DNA from: Kineococcus sp. TRM81007
Lineage (GTDB): Bacteria; Actinomycetota; Actinomycetes; Actinomycetales; Kineococcaceae
Direction of reading: 5' to 3'
NCBI RefSeq assembly: GCF_022669155.1
Contig: NZ_JALBVB010000030.1
Coordinates: 1 to 44,501 of the forward strand
Length of the DNA stretch: 44,501 nucleotides
In this document: positions 25,187 to 32,762 of the stretch, in pieces
How the letters are laid out: the number at the start of each line of letters is the position of its first letter
Position numbering within the stretch: the stretch's first letter is position 1
Notes under the pieces: model-generated
What the model was told of the DNA's origin: nothing
The model's input: the letters and a program-made list of their open reading frames with translations, nothing else
The model's database searches: none
Made by a program: the position numbers and the translations under genes

Positions 25187-27430
25187 TCAAGCTCCCTCGC
25201 CGGGACGGGGCCCGGTCAGGGCCGCCGGGTGCTCGGGTGCGGGGTCGCGGGCGAGCAGGCCGGCGAAGGCGTCCGCCTCCAGGGGGCGGGCGAAGTGGTA
25301 GCCCTGCCCGAAGCGCACCCCGAGCCGGCGGGCCTCCTCGGCCTGCGCGGCGGTCTCGATGCCCTCGGCGACGACGGCGAGGCCGAGGCTGGTCGCCAGC
25401 GCGGTGATGCCGGCGCGCAGGGAGCGGGCGGTGGCGTCGTCCGGCTCGACGAGCGAGCGGTCCAGCTTGAGCACCCCCACGGGGTAGCGGCGCAGGTAGC
25501 TCAGGGAGGTGTAGCCGACGCCGAAGTCGTCCAGGCTCACGCTCACCCCGGCGTCGACGAGGCGGTGCAGGCTGGTGCGGATCTCCTCGTCGTCGGGCAG
25601 CGCGTCGTGCTCGGTGATCTCCAGGTGCAGCTGCTGCGCGGGCACGCGGTGGGTGGTCAGCGCGTCCAGCACGCGCTCGGCCAGCTGCGGGTCGCACATG
25701 CTGCTGCGCCCCAGGTTCACGCTGACGCTCAGCCCGCGGTGGCCGGTCTCCTCCCAGCGCCGCAGCTGCGCCAGGGCCCGGTGCAGGACCAGTTCGTCGA
25801 CGACGGCGCCCAGGCCCTCGTGCTCGGCCAGCCCGAGGAAGTCGTCCGGGGGGACGACCCCGCGCAGCGGGTGCCGCCAGCGGGCGAGGGCCTCGGCTCC
25901 GCTGACGCTCCCGTCGGCCAGGTCGACGACGGGCTGGTAGACGACGAACAGCTCACCGGCGGAGGCGTCGCCCTCGCGGAGCAGGGCCCGCAGGTCCTCG
26001 ACGAGGGCGACGGCCGTCAGCGCCTCCTCGCGCAGGTCCGGCTGGAACAGCTGGGTGGTCGACTTGCCCGAGCGCTTGGCGGCGTACATGGCGATGTCGG
26101 CGTCGGCGAGCACGCGTTCGAGGTCGTCGCCGGGGGCGGCCTCGACGACGCCGATGCTGGCAGTGACGCTCAGCGCGCGGCCGCCGACGTCGACCGGGTC
26201 GCCGAGGACGCGCAGCGCAGCGCGCCCGACGGCCTCGACGTCGGGGAAGGAGTCCAGCAGGACGATGAACTCGTCGCCGCCGTGGCGGGCGACGACCCCG
26301 CGGTCCCCGACGGCCTCGCGCAGCCGGGTGGCGGTGGTGATCAGGAGGGTGTCGCCGCTGCTGTGCCCGTACCGGTCGTTGACGTGCTTGAAGTCGTCCA
26401 GGTCGATCCACACGACCATCCGCGACCCCGTCCCCGTCGCGCCGCTGCTCCCCGCGGTGCGGGCGTAGGCGCGGGTCAGGCCGCGGCGGTTGAGCAGGCC
26501 GGTCAGCGGGTCGTGCTCGGCGCCGCGCTCGGTCTCGCGCAGCACGGCGAGCGCGCGCAGCAGCACCGCGAGCGTCACCAGCGCGCTGACCGCCGTGAGC
26601 ACCGCGACGTGCAGGCGCAGGCCCGCACCGAGCGCGTGCGCGCCGAGGAGCAGGACGGGCACCAGCGCGGTCGGCACGAGCAGCAGGAGCTGGTTGGAGG
26701 GCCGGCGCACGTGCCGCAGGGCGCGGGCCCCGCCCAGCGCGGTCATCGACGGGTGCAGCGCGGCGAGGCCGAACAGGAGCATGTTCGCCACGCCCAGCGC
26801 CTGGACGGGGTCGCCGCCCAGGGCGACCCGGTCGCCGGAGAGGGTGACCACCAGGTCGTAGGTCAGGCAGCCGAGGCCGCCGGCCACGATCAGGGCCATC
26901 GCGGGCAGGAGCCGGCTGCGCGAGTGCAGGACCCACAGCAGCGCCCCCAGCAGGAGCGCGTCGATGCCCGGTGCCAGCGCCAGCGACCACGGCATGGCCT
27001 CCTCCCGGTGGCGGTCCACGCCCTGCAGGAGGAGCTCGGCGCAGACCAGGCCGACGACCAGCGCGTGGACGGTCAGCTCCAGCGCGCCGCCGCGCTCGCG
27101 GGACCGGCGGGGGCCCGGGCGCCCGCCGCCGAGGAGCAGCGGCAGCGCGGCGGCGGCCACCAGCTGGGAGGCGAAGGTGGCGGTGGAGGTGACCGGGTCG
27201 TCGCCGCCGGTCAGCGCCGTGCCGGTGTTGCCTACGGCGACCAGCACGGCGAAGACGGTCACGAGCGCCCAGAGGAGCCGGCGCGCCGGCCGGCGGTGCA
27301 GGACGCCGGCGACGACGAGGGCGACGGCCAGCCAGTTCGTCACCAGCAGCAGCGGGAGGCGCGCTGCTGGTACGGCCAACGAGGTCAGGGTCGCGAGACC
27401 CAGCACTACCAGTTGAGTCTTCAACTTCAT
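25187..27430 (-). CDS. Membrane-bound GGDEF-EAL bifunctional c-di-GMP enzyme
   Basis: A 747-residue protein from ATG 27430. The first 310 residues hold about eight hydrophobic helices. The GGDEF domain has DPLTGLLNRRGL and an intact HGGDEF but no RxxD inhibitory site. The EAL domain has all expected residues: GAEALARWRHP, VNLGRSSM, LHLEITEHD, LDDFGVGYTSLSYL, LKLDRSLV and VAEGIET. It can therefore be expected to degrade cyclic di-GMP and possibly also make it. Its ATG overlaps the end of the LysR remnant frame (ATGA), so translation may be coupled to that broken gene. Confidence 0.9.
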   Translation of the reverse strand: MKLKTQLVVLGLATLTSLAVPAARLPLLLVTNWLAVALVVAGVLHRRPARRLLWALVTVFAVLVAVGNTGTALTGGDDPVTSTATFASQLVAAAALPLLLGGGRPGPRRSRERGGALELTVHALVVGLVCAELLLQGVDRHREEAMPWSLALAPGIDALLLGALLWVLHSRSRLLPAMALIVAGGLGCLTYDLVVTLSGDRVALGGDPVQALGVANMLLFGLAALHPSMTALGGARALRHVRRPSNQLLLLVPTALVPVLLLGAHALGAGLRLHVAVLTAVSALVTLAVLLRALAVLRETERGAEHDPLTGLLNRRGLTRAYARTAGSSGATGTGSRMVVWIDLDDFKHVNDRYGHSSGDTLLITTATRLREAVGDRGVVARHGGDEFIVLLDSFPDVEAVGRAALRVLGDPVDVGGRALSVTASIGVVEAAPGDDLERVLADADIAMYAAKRSGKSTTQLFQPDLREEALTAVALVEDLRALLREGDASAGELFVVYQPVVDLADGSVSGAEALARWRHPLRGVVPPDDFLGLAEHEGLGAVVDELVLHRALAQLRRWEETGHRGLSVSVNLGRSSMCDPQLAERVLDALTTHRVPAQQLHLEITEHDALPDDEEIRTSLHRLVDAGVSVSLDDFGVGYTSLSYLRRYPVGVLKLDRSLVEPDDATARSLRAGITALATSLGLAVVAEGIETAAQAEEARRLGVRFGQGYHFARPLEADAFAGLLARDPAPEHPAALTGPRPGEGA

Positions 27431-28023
27431 GGGTGCGCCGTCCCTCCCGTGCGGGCGGCGGCTCCGCGCGCCCGCGTCCCCCCGGGCCGGCCGGGCGTCT
27501 CCTGAGGGCATCGGTCCCGTGGTCGGCCGCCTTGACGGGCCGTCCGGGTGAGTCCGTCCCGGCCCGTCTCAGCCGCCCCGCCCAGCAGGTCCGGGTGCGC
27601 CACCACCACGTCCCGGAACGCCGCCGCCACCCGCGGCAGGTCCCCCTCGCGCCACACCAGCCCCACGGTGCGCGACGTGGACGGCCCGGTCAGGGGCAGC
27701 TCGACCCCGTCCGGGCGAGGGCTGGCGGGTGCGGGCGGCAGCGCGACCCCCGGCCCGGCGGCGACCAGCCCGCGCACGGTGTCGGCGTCCTGCCCCTCGA
27801 ACGCCACCCGCGGCACGATCCCCGCCTCGGCGGCCTCCCGCAGCCCGTAGCCGTGCTCGAACAGCACGAGGTCCTCGCCGGCGACGTCGCCCAGGGCCAG
27901 TCGCTCGCGCCCCGCCAGCCGGTGGTCGGCGGGCACCGCCGGCACGAGGGGTTGCTCCAGCAGCGGGCGGGTGGGGGTGTGCGCCCGCCCGGGTGCGCGA
28001 GCGCAGACCTCGGCCCTCTGCAC
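27427..28023 (-). pseudogene. LysR-family regulator remnant lacking the DNA-binding domain
   Basis: A 198-codon frame in which residues about 17-150 match the substrate-binding domain of LysR-type regulators: RPLLEQPLVPAVPADHRLAGRE, LALGDVAGEDLVLFEHG, EGQDADTVRGLVAAGPGVALPPA and TVGLVWREGDLPRVAAAFRDVV. The helix-turn-helix and the first half of the effector domain are missing. Upstream of residue 17 the sequence changes abruptly and runs into the MFS remnant on the other strand. The stop overlaps the ATG of the GGDEF-EAL gene, and the last 50 residues are low-complexity read-through. Confidence 0.65.
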
Positions 28024-28195
28024 GTTCGGCTGCTACGCCGGCTCCAGCGTGCTGGGCTGGTTCGGTGGCGTGGTCCCGGGTGCCGACGGCTGGGCCGCCG
28101 TGGTGGCCGGGGTCCTCGCGCTGGCGGCCGCGGCGGCGCTGGTGGCCGTCCTGCTCCTGCGCCGGGGCGGCGCGGCGGGCAGCATGGGCGCGTGA
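28016..28195 (+). pseudogene. C-terminal remnant of an MFS transporter
   Basis: About 59 codons reading LCTFGCYAGSSVLGWFGGVVPGADGWAAVVAGVLALAAAAALVAVLLLRR in two parts: a GxYAGSSVLGWxGG helix-11-like motif, and a final hydrophobic helix followed by RR. This is how many drug-type MFS proteins end. The other roughly 340 residues are absent. It abuts the LysR remnant head to head, as if one deletion had removed the 5' parts of both. Its stop overlaps the start of the sirtuin gene by four bases, a relic of an operon. Confidence 0.6.
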
Positions 28196-29040
28196 GCGAC
28201 GAGCGCGAACTGCGGCGGCTGCGGGACCTCGTGGCCGGCGGCGGCGTCGCGGTCCTGGCCGGTGCGGGCATGTCCACCGACTCCGGCATCCCCGACTACC
28301 GCGGCCCCGGCGGCTCCCTGAAGCGGCACACCCCCATGACGTACCAGGAGTTCACCGGGTCCGCGGAGGGCCGGCGCCGCTACTGGGGGCGCAGCCACGT
28401 CGGCTGGGAGCACTTCCGGCGCGCGCAGCCCAACGCCGGGCACCGTGCCGTGGCCGCCCTGGAGGCCGCCGGCCTGGTGGACGGCACGATCACCCAGAAC
28501 GTCGACGGCCTCGACCTGGCCGCCGGCAGCCGGGACGTCGTGGAGATCCACGGCAACCTGGACCGCGTGGTGTGCCTGGAGTGCCGCGAGGTCACCGACC
28601 GCGCCGAGCTGGCGGTGCGGATGCGGGAGGCGAACCCCGGCTTCGACGCGCGCGTGCACGAGTTCCGCGCCCTGAACCCCGACGGCGACGCCGACCTCAC
28701 CGACGAGCAGCTCCAGGGCTTCCGCACCGTGCCGTGCCGGCGCTGCGGTGCCGACGCCCTCAAGGCCGACGTCGTCTTCTTCGGCGAGACCGTGCCGCGC
28801 GAGCGGGTCGACGCGTCCTTCGCGCTGGTCGACGCCGCCCGCTCCCTGCTGGTGCTGGGTTCCTCCCTGACGGTGATGTCCGGCTACCGGTTCGTCCTGC
28901 ACGCCGCGAAGCGCGGGATCCCCGTGGCGATCGTGAACTCCGGTCCCACCCGCGGCGACGCCAAGGCGGACGTGCGCGTCGACGCCCCGCTGGGCGAGGT
29001 GCTGCCGGCGCTGGCCGCCGAGCTGACCCCCGTGCGCTGA
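28192..29040 (+). CDS. Sir2-family NAD-dependent protein deacylase
   Basis: A 282-residue sirtuin. NAD-binding VLAGAGMSTDSGIPDYRGPGG starts near residue 20, then TITQNVDGLDLAAG, catalytic His in VVEIHGNLDRVVC, two zinc-binding CxxC pairs (CLEC and CRRC), VVFFGETVPRERV and VLGSSLTVMSGYRFV, ending with an NSGPTRGDAKADVRV segment. The family removes acyl groups from lysines using NAD. This looks like the class II (SIRT4-like) bacterial type. GTG start at 28192 lies within the MFS-remnant stop. Confidence 0.9.
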   Translation: MSDERELRRLRDLVAGGGVAVLAGAGMSTDSGIPDYRGPGGSLKRHTPMTYQEFTGSAEGRRRYWGRSHVGWEHFRRAQPNAGHRAVAALEAAGLVDGTITQNVDGLDLAAGSRDVVEIHGNLDRVVCLECREVTDRAELAVRMREANPGFDARVHEFRALNPDGDADLTDEQLQGFRTVPCRRCGADALKADVVFFGETVPRERVDASFALVDAARSLLVLGSSLTVMSGYRFVLHAAKRGIPVAIVNSGPTRGDAKADVRVDAPLGEVLPALAAELTPVR

Positions 29041-29050
29041 GGGGGCGGCG

Positions 29051-29665
29051 GTGCGCTGGTACGCGGACCTGCCCGCGGTGCGCGCCCGCCAGGTCACCGC
29101 CGACGCGGTGTGGCTGGTGCTCGTGGCCGCCTCGGTGCTGCTGGGCCGTGCCGTGGCCGCCGCCGTCTCCGCCCTCGCCGAACCCGCGCGGGGCTTCACC
29201 GGTGGGGCGCGCGACCTCGCCCGCCAGCTCGACGGGGCGGGGGAGAGCGCCGCGGACGTGCCGCTCGTCGGTGACGAGCTGGCTGGGCCGCTGCAGCGCG
29301 CCGCCGAGGGCGCCACGTCCCTGGCCGAGGCCGGCCAGCAGCAGGTGGACGCCGTGACCCAGCTGGCGACGGTGCTGGGCGTGGCGACCGCTGCGGTGCC
29401 GATCGTGCTGGTGACGCTGCTGCGCCTGGTGCCCCGCCGGCGCTGGCAGCGCCGCGCCGACGAGACCCGGCGCCTGGCCGCCACCGCGGGCGGGGAGCGG
29501 CTGCTGGCCCTGCGTGCCCTGCACACCCGCTCGGCGGCCGAGCTGCTGGACGTGCACCCGGACCCGGCGGGCGGGTGGGCGCGCGAGGACCCCGTCGCGG
29601 TGCGCGCCCTGGCGGACCTGCAGCTGCGCGCCGCCGGCCTGCGCCCCCGCGGCACCCCCCGCTGA
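29051..29665 (+). CDS. Conserved actinobacterial membrane protein
   Basis: A 204-residue protein with two hydrophobic helices: AVWLVLVAASVLLGRAVAAAV near residue 20 and LGVATAAVPIVLVTLLRLV near residue 115. Between them is a helical extracellular-type segment rich in Ala, Gly and acidic residues. A basic cytosolic tail (RRRWQRRADETRRLAA) leads into a small helical domain (LLALRALHTRSAAELL). I recall similar uncharacterised actinobacterial proteins but no named family. It begins 10 bases after the sirtuin stop and is probably co-transcribed. Confidence 0.7.
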   Translation: MRWYADLPAVRARQVTADAVWLVLVAASVLLGRAVAAAVSALAEPARGFTGGARDLARQLDGAGESAADVPLVGDELAGPLQRAAEGATSLAEAGQQQVDAVTQLATVLGVATAAVPIVLVTLLRLVPRRRWQRRADETRRLAATAGGERLLALRALHTRSAAELLDVHPDPAGGWAREDPVAVRALADLQLRAAGLRPRGTPR

Positions 29666-29713
29666 CGCCCGCTCACCCCTGCGTCGTCGACGACCGCACC
29701 CCGCCCTCCCCAC

Positions 29714-29755
29714 GGTGATCATGCACGGTTGAACCCTCAACCATGCATGGTCACC
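29714..29755. repeat. 42-base palindromic element, terminator-like
   Basis: Arms 29714-29732 and 29737-29755 pair over 19 positions with two G-U-type mismatches around a 4-base ACCC loop. Flanking CCGCCCTCCC and GGGAGGGGGCGG can extend the stem. It separates convergent genes and can act as a bidirectional terminator. The left arm CGGTGATCATGCACGGTTGA recurs at 31991-32010. Confidence 0.75.
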
Positions 29756-29779
29756 GCGAGGGAGGGGGCGGGGTTGCCG

Positions 29780-30349
29780 TCAGAGCTGGTCGCGGCGCCT
29801 GTCGATGGCCTCCAGGACCGTCTTGCGGCCCTTCCCGAGCTCCTGCTCGGCCCTCTCGGCGCGGTCCAGCGCGTCGGCGCCGTCCATGCCCCGCACCCGC
29901 TGCGCGGCCTCGGCGGCGGTGAGGTCGATGAGCTCGGCGGCCGCGCGGGCGTGCTTCGCCGCGTCGGTGTTCGCGACGTGCTGCTCCTGCCCGCCGCGCT
30001 TGCGCTCGTCGGTGGCCCGCCTCTCCTCCTCGCTGAGCAGTTCCCACGCGGCGTCCGGCAGGTAGCGCTTCGTGCCGTCGCCGGTGCGGGCGTCCGCCGA
30101 GCCGTCGGCGGTGCGCCAGTCCTGCTCCGTCCACTCGCGCAGGTGCTGCTGCGACTCGCTGCGCTCGCCGGGGTGGCGGTACCCGCCGCCGTGCTCCTCG
30201 TACTCGTGCTTGAGCAGCTGGCTCTTGCGCGCGCTCCACCGCCCCGGCTCGCCGCCCTTGTCGCCGGCCTTGATCTCCTCCTTGAGCCGCTCGCGCAGCT
30301 CGGGTTCCGTGTAGTCCTCGCCGTAGTCCTCCGCCGACTTCCCGCTCAT
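29780..30349 (-). CDS. DUF5872-type hydrophilic protein
   Basis: 189 residues, extremely charged. The first 100 contain YTEPELRERLKEEIKAGDKGGEPGRWSARKSQLLKHEYE, ESQQHLREWTEQDWRTADGSADA and RYLPDAAWELLSEEERRATDE, the plan I associate with DUF5872 (family name from memory). The tail HVANTDAAKHARAAAELIDLTAAEA and KGRKTVLEAIDRRRDQL is helical. No signal or membrane segment. Possibly a stress-related nucleic-acid-associated protein, but that is a guess. ATG 30349 chosen over GTG 30355. Confidence 0.75.
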   Translation of the reverse strand: MSGKSAEDYGEDYTEPELRERLKEEIKAGDKGGEPGRWSARKSQLLKHEYEEHGGGYRHPGERSESQQHLREWTEQDWRTADGSADARTGDGTKRYLPDAAWELLSEEERRATDERKRGGQEQHVANTDAAKHARAAAELIDLTAAEAAQRVRGMDGADALDRAERAEQELGKGRKTVLEAIDRRRDQL

Positions 30350-30386
30350 GCCCACCGGGTACCCATCGCGGGGGCCGGTGACGCGC

Positions 30387-30932
30387 TCAGCCCATCGTCT
30401 TCTGCCCGTCGAGGGACTCGCGCAGCACGTCGGCGTGCCCGGAGTGCTGCGCCGTCTCCGCCAGCACGTGCAGCAGCACCTGCCGCACCGTCCAGCGCGC
30501 GCCCGGCTCGAACCACGGCGCCGGCGGCAGCTCGTGCTCGGCGTCCAGGTCCGGCAGGGCGCGCACGACCTGCTCGGTGCGCCGGGCGACGGCCTCGTAC
30601 GCGTCGAGCAGGTCGGCCAGGTGTTCGCCGGGTTCCATGCGGAACGCGCCGGCCCAGGAGTCCCCGTCGTCGCCGGCGACGGCGCGCGGGCCCTCCGTGA
30701 TGAACCCGATCCAGCCCGCCTCGCACCCGGAGACGTGCTTGATCAACCCGCCCAGGCACAGCTCGCTGACGGTGGTGCGCCGGGCGGCCTGCTCGTCGGT
30801 GAGCCCGCGCACGGTGAAGCGCAGGAACTGCCGCTGCACCTCCAGGCCGCGCAGCAGGTCCTCGACCTCGCGGGCCGGGCCGGTGGATCCGGTGGTGGGG
30901 GTGGTCCCGGGGCTGTTCGTCGTCGTGGTCAT
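30387..30932 (-). CDS. DinB family protein
   Basis: A 181-residue four-helix DinB/DUF664 protein, likely a metal-dependent thiol-transferase-like enzyme or related. It has EVEDLLRGLEVQRQFLRFTVRGLTDEQAARRTTVS, LGGLIKHVSGCEAGWIGFI, and the C-terminal metal-type block RWTVRQVLLHVLAETAQHSGHADVLRESLDG with its histidines. Complete, unlike the relative at 7376. The start at 30932 is well supported (GTGGAGGC before ATG). It is divergent from a WYL regulator, which likely controls it. Confidence 0.85.
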   Translation of the reverse strand: MTTTTNSPGTTPTTGSTGPAREVEDLLRGLEVQRQFLRFTVRGLTDEQAARRTTVSELCLGGLIKHVSGCEAGWIGFITEGPRAVAGDDGDSWAGAFRMEPGEHLADLLDAYEAVARRTEQVVRALPDLDAEHELPPAPWFEPGARWTVRQVLLHVLAETAQHSGHADVLRESLDGQKTMG

Positions 30933-31008
30933 GCCTCCACACTCGCGGTCGAAGGTGCCAGTTCCTGACCGCTTCCCGGACGAGTTCGGGCGGATCCCCG
31001 GAGGGCCC
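30933..31008. promoter_or_regulatory. Shared divergent promoter region of DinB and WYL genes
   Basis: 76 bases between the two start codons. It contains CGGTC (30948-30952) and GACCG (about 30967-30971) flanking GCCAGTTCCTGAC, an imperfect inverted repeat that could be the regulator's operator. Candidate only. Confidence 0.35.
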
Positions 31009-32010
31009 GTGTCCACCAGCGCCCGCACCCTGCAGCTGCTGTCCCTGCTGCAGTCGCACCGCCTCGTCGCCGGCGCCGAGCTGGCTGCCCGGCTGGAGGT
31101 GTCGCTGCGCACCCTGCGCCGCGACGTGGACCGCCTGCGCGAGCTGGGCTACCCCGTGCAGGCGCACCGCGGCGGCGCGGGCGGGTACCGGCTGCTGCCG
31201 GGGGCGAGCCTGCCGCCGCTCGTGCTGGACGACGACGAGGCCGTCGCCCTGGTGGTGGGCCTGCAGGCGGCCGCGGACAGCGCCGTGGCCGGCACCGCGG
31301 AGGCGTCGGTGCGGGCGCTGGCGAAGGTCACCGCCGTGCTGCCGGCCCGGTTGCGCCGCCGCACCGACGCGCTGGGGGAGGCGAGCGTGCCGGTGCGCTG
31401 GGGCGAACAGGTCGCCGGCGTGGACCCGGGCGTCCTCACGGCGCTCGCGCAGGCGTGCCGGGCCCGTGAGCGCGTGGGGTTCGAGCACACCGGGGCGTCC
31501 GGCACCCCGGCGCGGCGCTGCGCCGACCCGCACCGCCTCGTGCGCACCGACCCGCACTGGTACCTGCTGGCGCACGACGTGGACCGCCACGACTGGCGGG
31601 TCTTCCGCCTGGACCGGGTGCGCGACGTGCGGCCCACCGGGCGCGCGTTCGCCCCGCGCGAGGTCCCGGGCGGGGACGCGGCGGAGTTCGTGCGCCGCCG
31701 CTTCAGCGGCGCCTCGCCCCACCACGAGGTGCACGCGCTCGTCGACGCCCCGGCCGCCGCGGTCCGCCGGGCCGTCGGGCGGTGGGGGCGCGTCGAGGAG
31801 ATCGGCCTGGACCGCTGCGAGCTGCGGGTGGCGACGGGGTCGCTGGACTGGGCGGCGTTCGCGCTGCTGCGCACCGGTGCGTCGTTCGAGGTCCTGGACC
31901 CGCCGGAGCTGCGCGAGCACCTCGCCGCCTGGGCCGCCCGCCTCACCCCTCGCGCGCCTGACCCCCCGCACGCCTCCCCACCACCACCCGCGGTGATCCT
32001 GCACGGTTGA
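31009..32010 (+). CDS. HTH-11/WYL-domain transcriptional regulator
   Basis: A 333-residue YafY-type regulator. An N-terminal winged helix (ARTLQLLSLLQSHRLVAGAELAARLEVSLRTLRRDVDRLRELGYPVQAHRGGAGGYRLLPG) is followed by the WYL ligand-binding domain (RVGFEHT...RCADPHRLVRTDPHWYLLAHDVDRHDWRVFRLDRV, in which the WYL core is WYLLA) and a WCX-like C-terminal domain. GTG start with GGAGGGCCC directly upstream. Its last codons (VILHG stop) lie inside the palindromic repeat at 31987-32038, so the present 3' end may have been set by that element. Confidence 0.9.
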   Translation: MSTSARTLQLLSLLQSHRLVAGAELAARLEVSLRTLRRDVDRLRELGYPVQAHRGGAGGYRLLPGASLPPLVLDDDEAVALVVGLQAAADSAVAGTAEASVRALAKVTAVLPARLRRRTDALGEASVPVRWGEQVAGVDPGVLTALAQACRARERVGFEHTGASGTPARRCADPHRLVRTDPHWYLLAHDVDRHDWRVFRLDRVRDVRPTGRAFAPREVPGGDAAEFVRRRFSGASPHHEVHALVDAPAAAVRRAVGRWGRVEEIGLDRCELRVATGSLDWAAFALLRTGASFEVLDPPELREHLAAWAARLTPRAPDPPHASPPPPAVILHG

Positions 32011-32038
32011 GCGTTCACGAGCGCGGGATCACCGCGGG
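31987..32038. repeat. Second palindromic element, overlapping the WYL stop codon
   Basis: CCCGCGGTGATCC (31987-31999) pairs perfectly with GGATCACCGCGGG (32026-32038) around a 26-base loop. Positions 31991-32010 match 19 of 20 bases of the left arm of the element at 29714. Terminator-like and probably a member of a genome-wide family. Confidence 0.7.
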
Positions 32039-32105
32039 GATGGGGGACCTGTGGGCGACGGCGCGCTGGCGTCGGAGCGCGGGCGCCGGGCGCTAGCCTC
32101 GGGGC

Positions 32106-32681
32106 GTGACGAGCGCGACGATCGGCAGCACCACCACCTACGTGGTGGTCGACGGGGAGAACATCGACGCCACCCTGGGTGCGTCGATCCTGGAGGGGCG
32201 CCCCGCCCCCGAGCAGCGCCCCCGCTGGGAGCGCCTGCTGGACTTCGCCCGCACCACCCACCAGCAGCCCGCCAAGGGCCTGTTCTTCCTCAACGCCTCC
32301 TCCGGGTACCTGCCGATGTCGTTCGTGCAGGCCCTGCTGGCGCTGGGGTACCAGCCGATCCCGCTCTCCGGTGGCCCGGGCGAGAAGGTCGTCGACATCG
32401 GCATCCAGCGCACGCTGGAGGCGCTGGCCGGCCGCGAGGGCGACGTCCTCCTCGCCAGCCACGACGGCGACTTCCTGCCGCAGGTCGACGCCCTGCTGGA
32501 CGGCACCCGCCGCGTGGGCCTGTTCGCGTTCCGCGAGTTCGTCAACAACCAGTACGCCGCCCTGTCCGAGCGCGGGCTGAAGGTCTACGACCTCGAGGAC
32601 GACGTCCGCGCCTTCAACGTGGTCCTGCCGCGGGTGCGGATCATCTCCCTCGCCGACTTCGACCCGTTGCGCTACCTCTGA
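32106..32681 (+). CDS. NYN-domain (PIN-like nuclease) protein
   Basis: A 191-residue protein. It opens with the NYN signature TYVVVDGENIDATLG, in which the Asp of VDGEN is a metal ligand. Then come GLFFLNASSGYLPMSFVQALLALGYQPIPL, KVVDIGIQRTLEAL and the conserved acidic LLASHDGDFLPQVDALL, followed by VGLFAFREFVNNQY. NYN proteins are PIN-like RNases, and this single-domain type is common in actinobacteria. GTG start at 32106. Stand-alone. Confidence 0.85.
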   Translation: MTSATIGSTTTYVVVDGENIDATLGASILEGRPAPEQRPRWERLLDFARTTHQQPAKGLFFLNASSGYLPMSFVQALLALGYQPIPLSGGPGEKVVDIGIQRTLEALAGREGDVLLASHDGDFLPQVDALLDGTRRVGLFAFREFVNNQYAALSERGLKVYDLEDDVRAFNVVLPRVRIISLADFDPLRYL

Positions 32682-32762
32682 CCCCTCCCGCTTGCCGTTC
32701 CGGCACGAGCGCTCGACCCCGCGGCCACCCCGGGGCGAACGTTCACGGCGGAGGTGGTCCGA

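Noticed and set aside
29514-29732. Plus-strand open frame ending in the palindromic repeat
   Set aside because: Shadow of the membrane protein gene 29051-29665 in another frame; Cys/Arg/Pro-rich.
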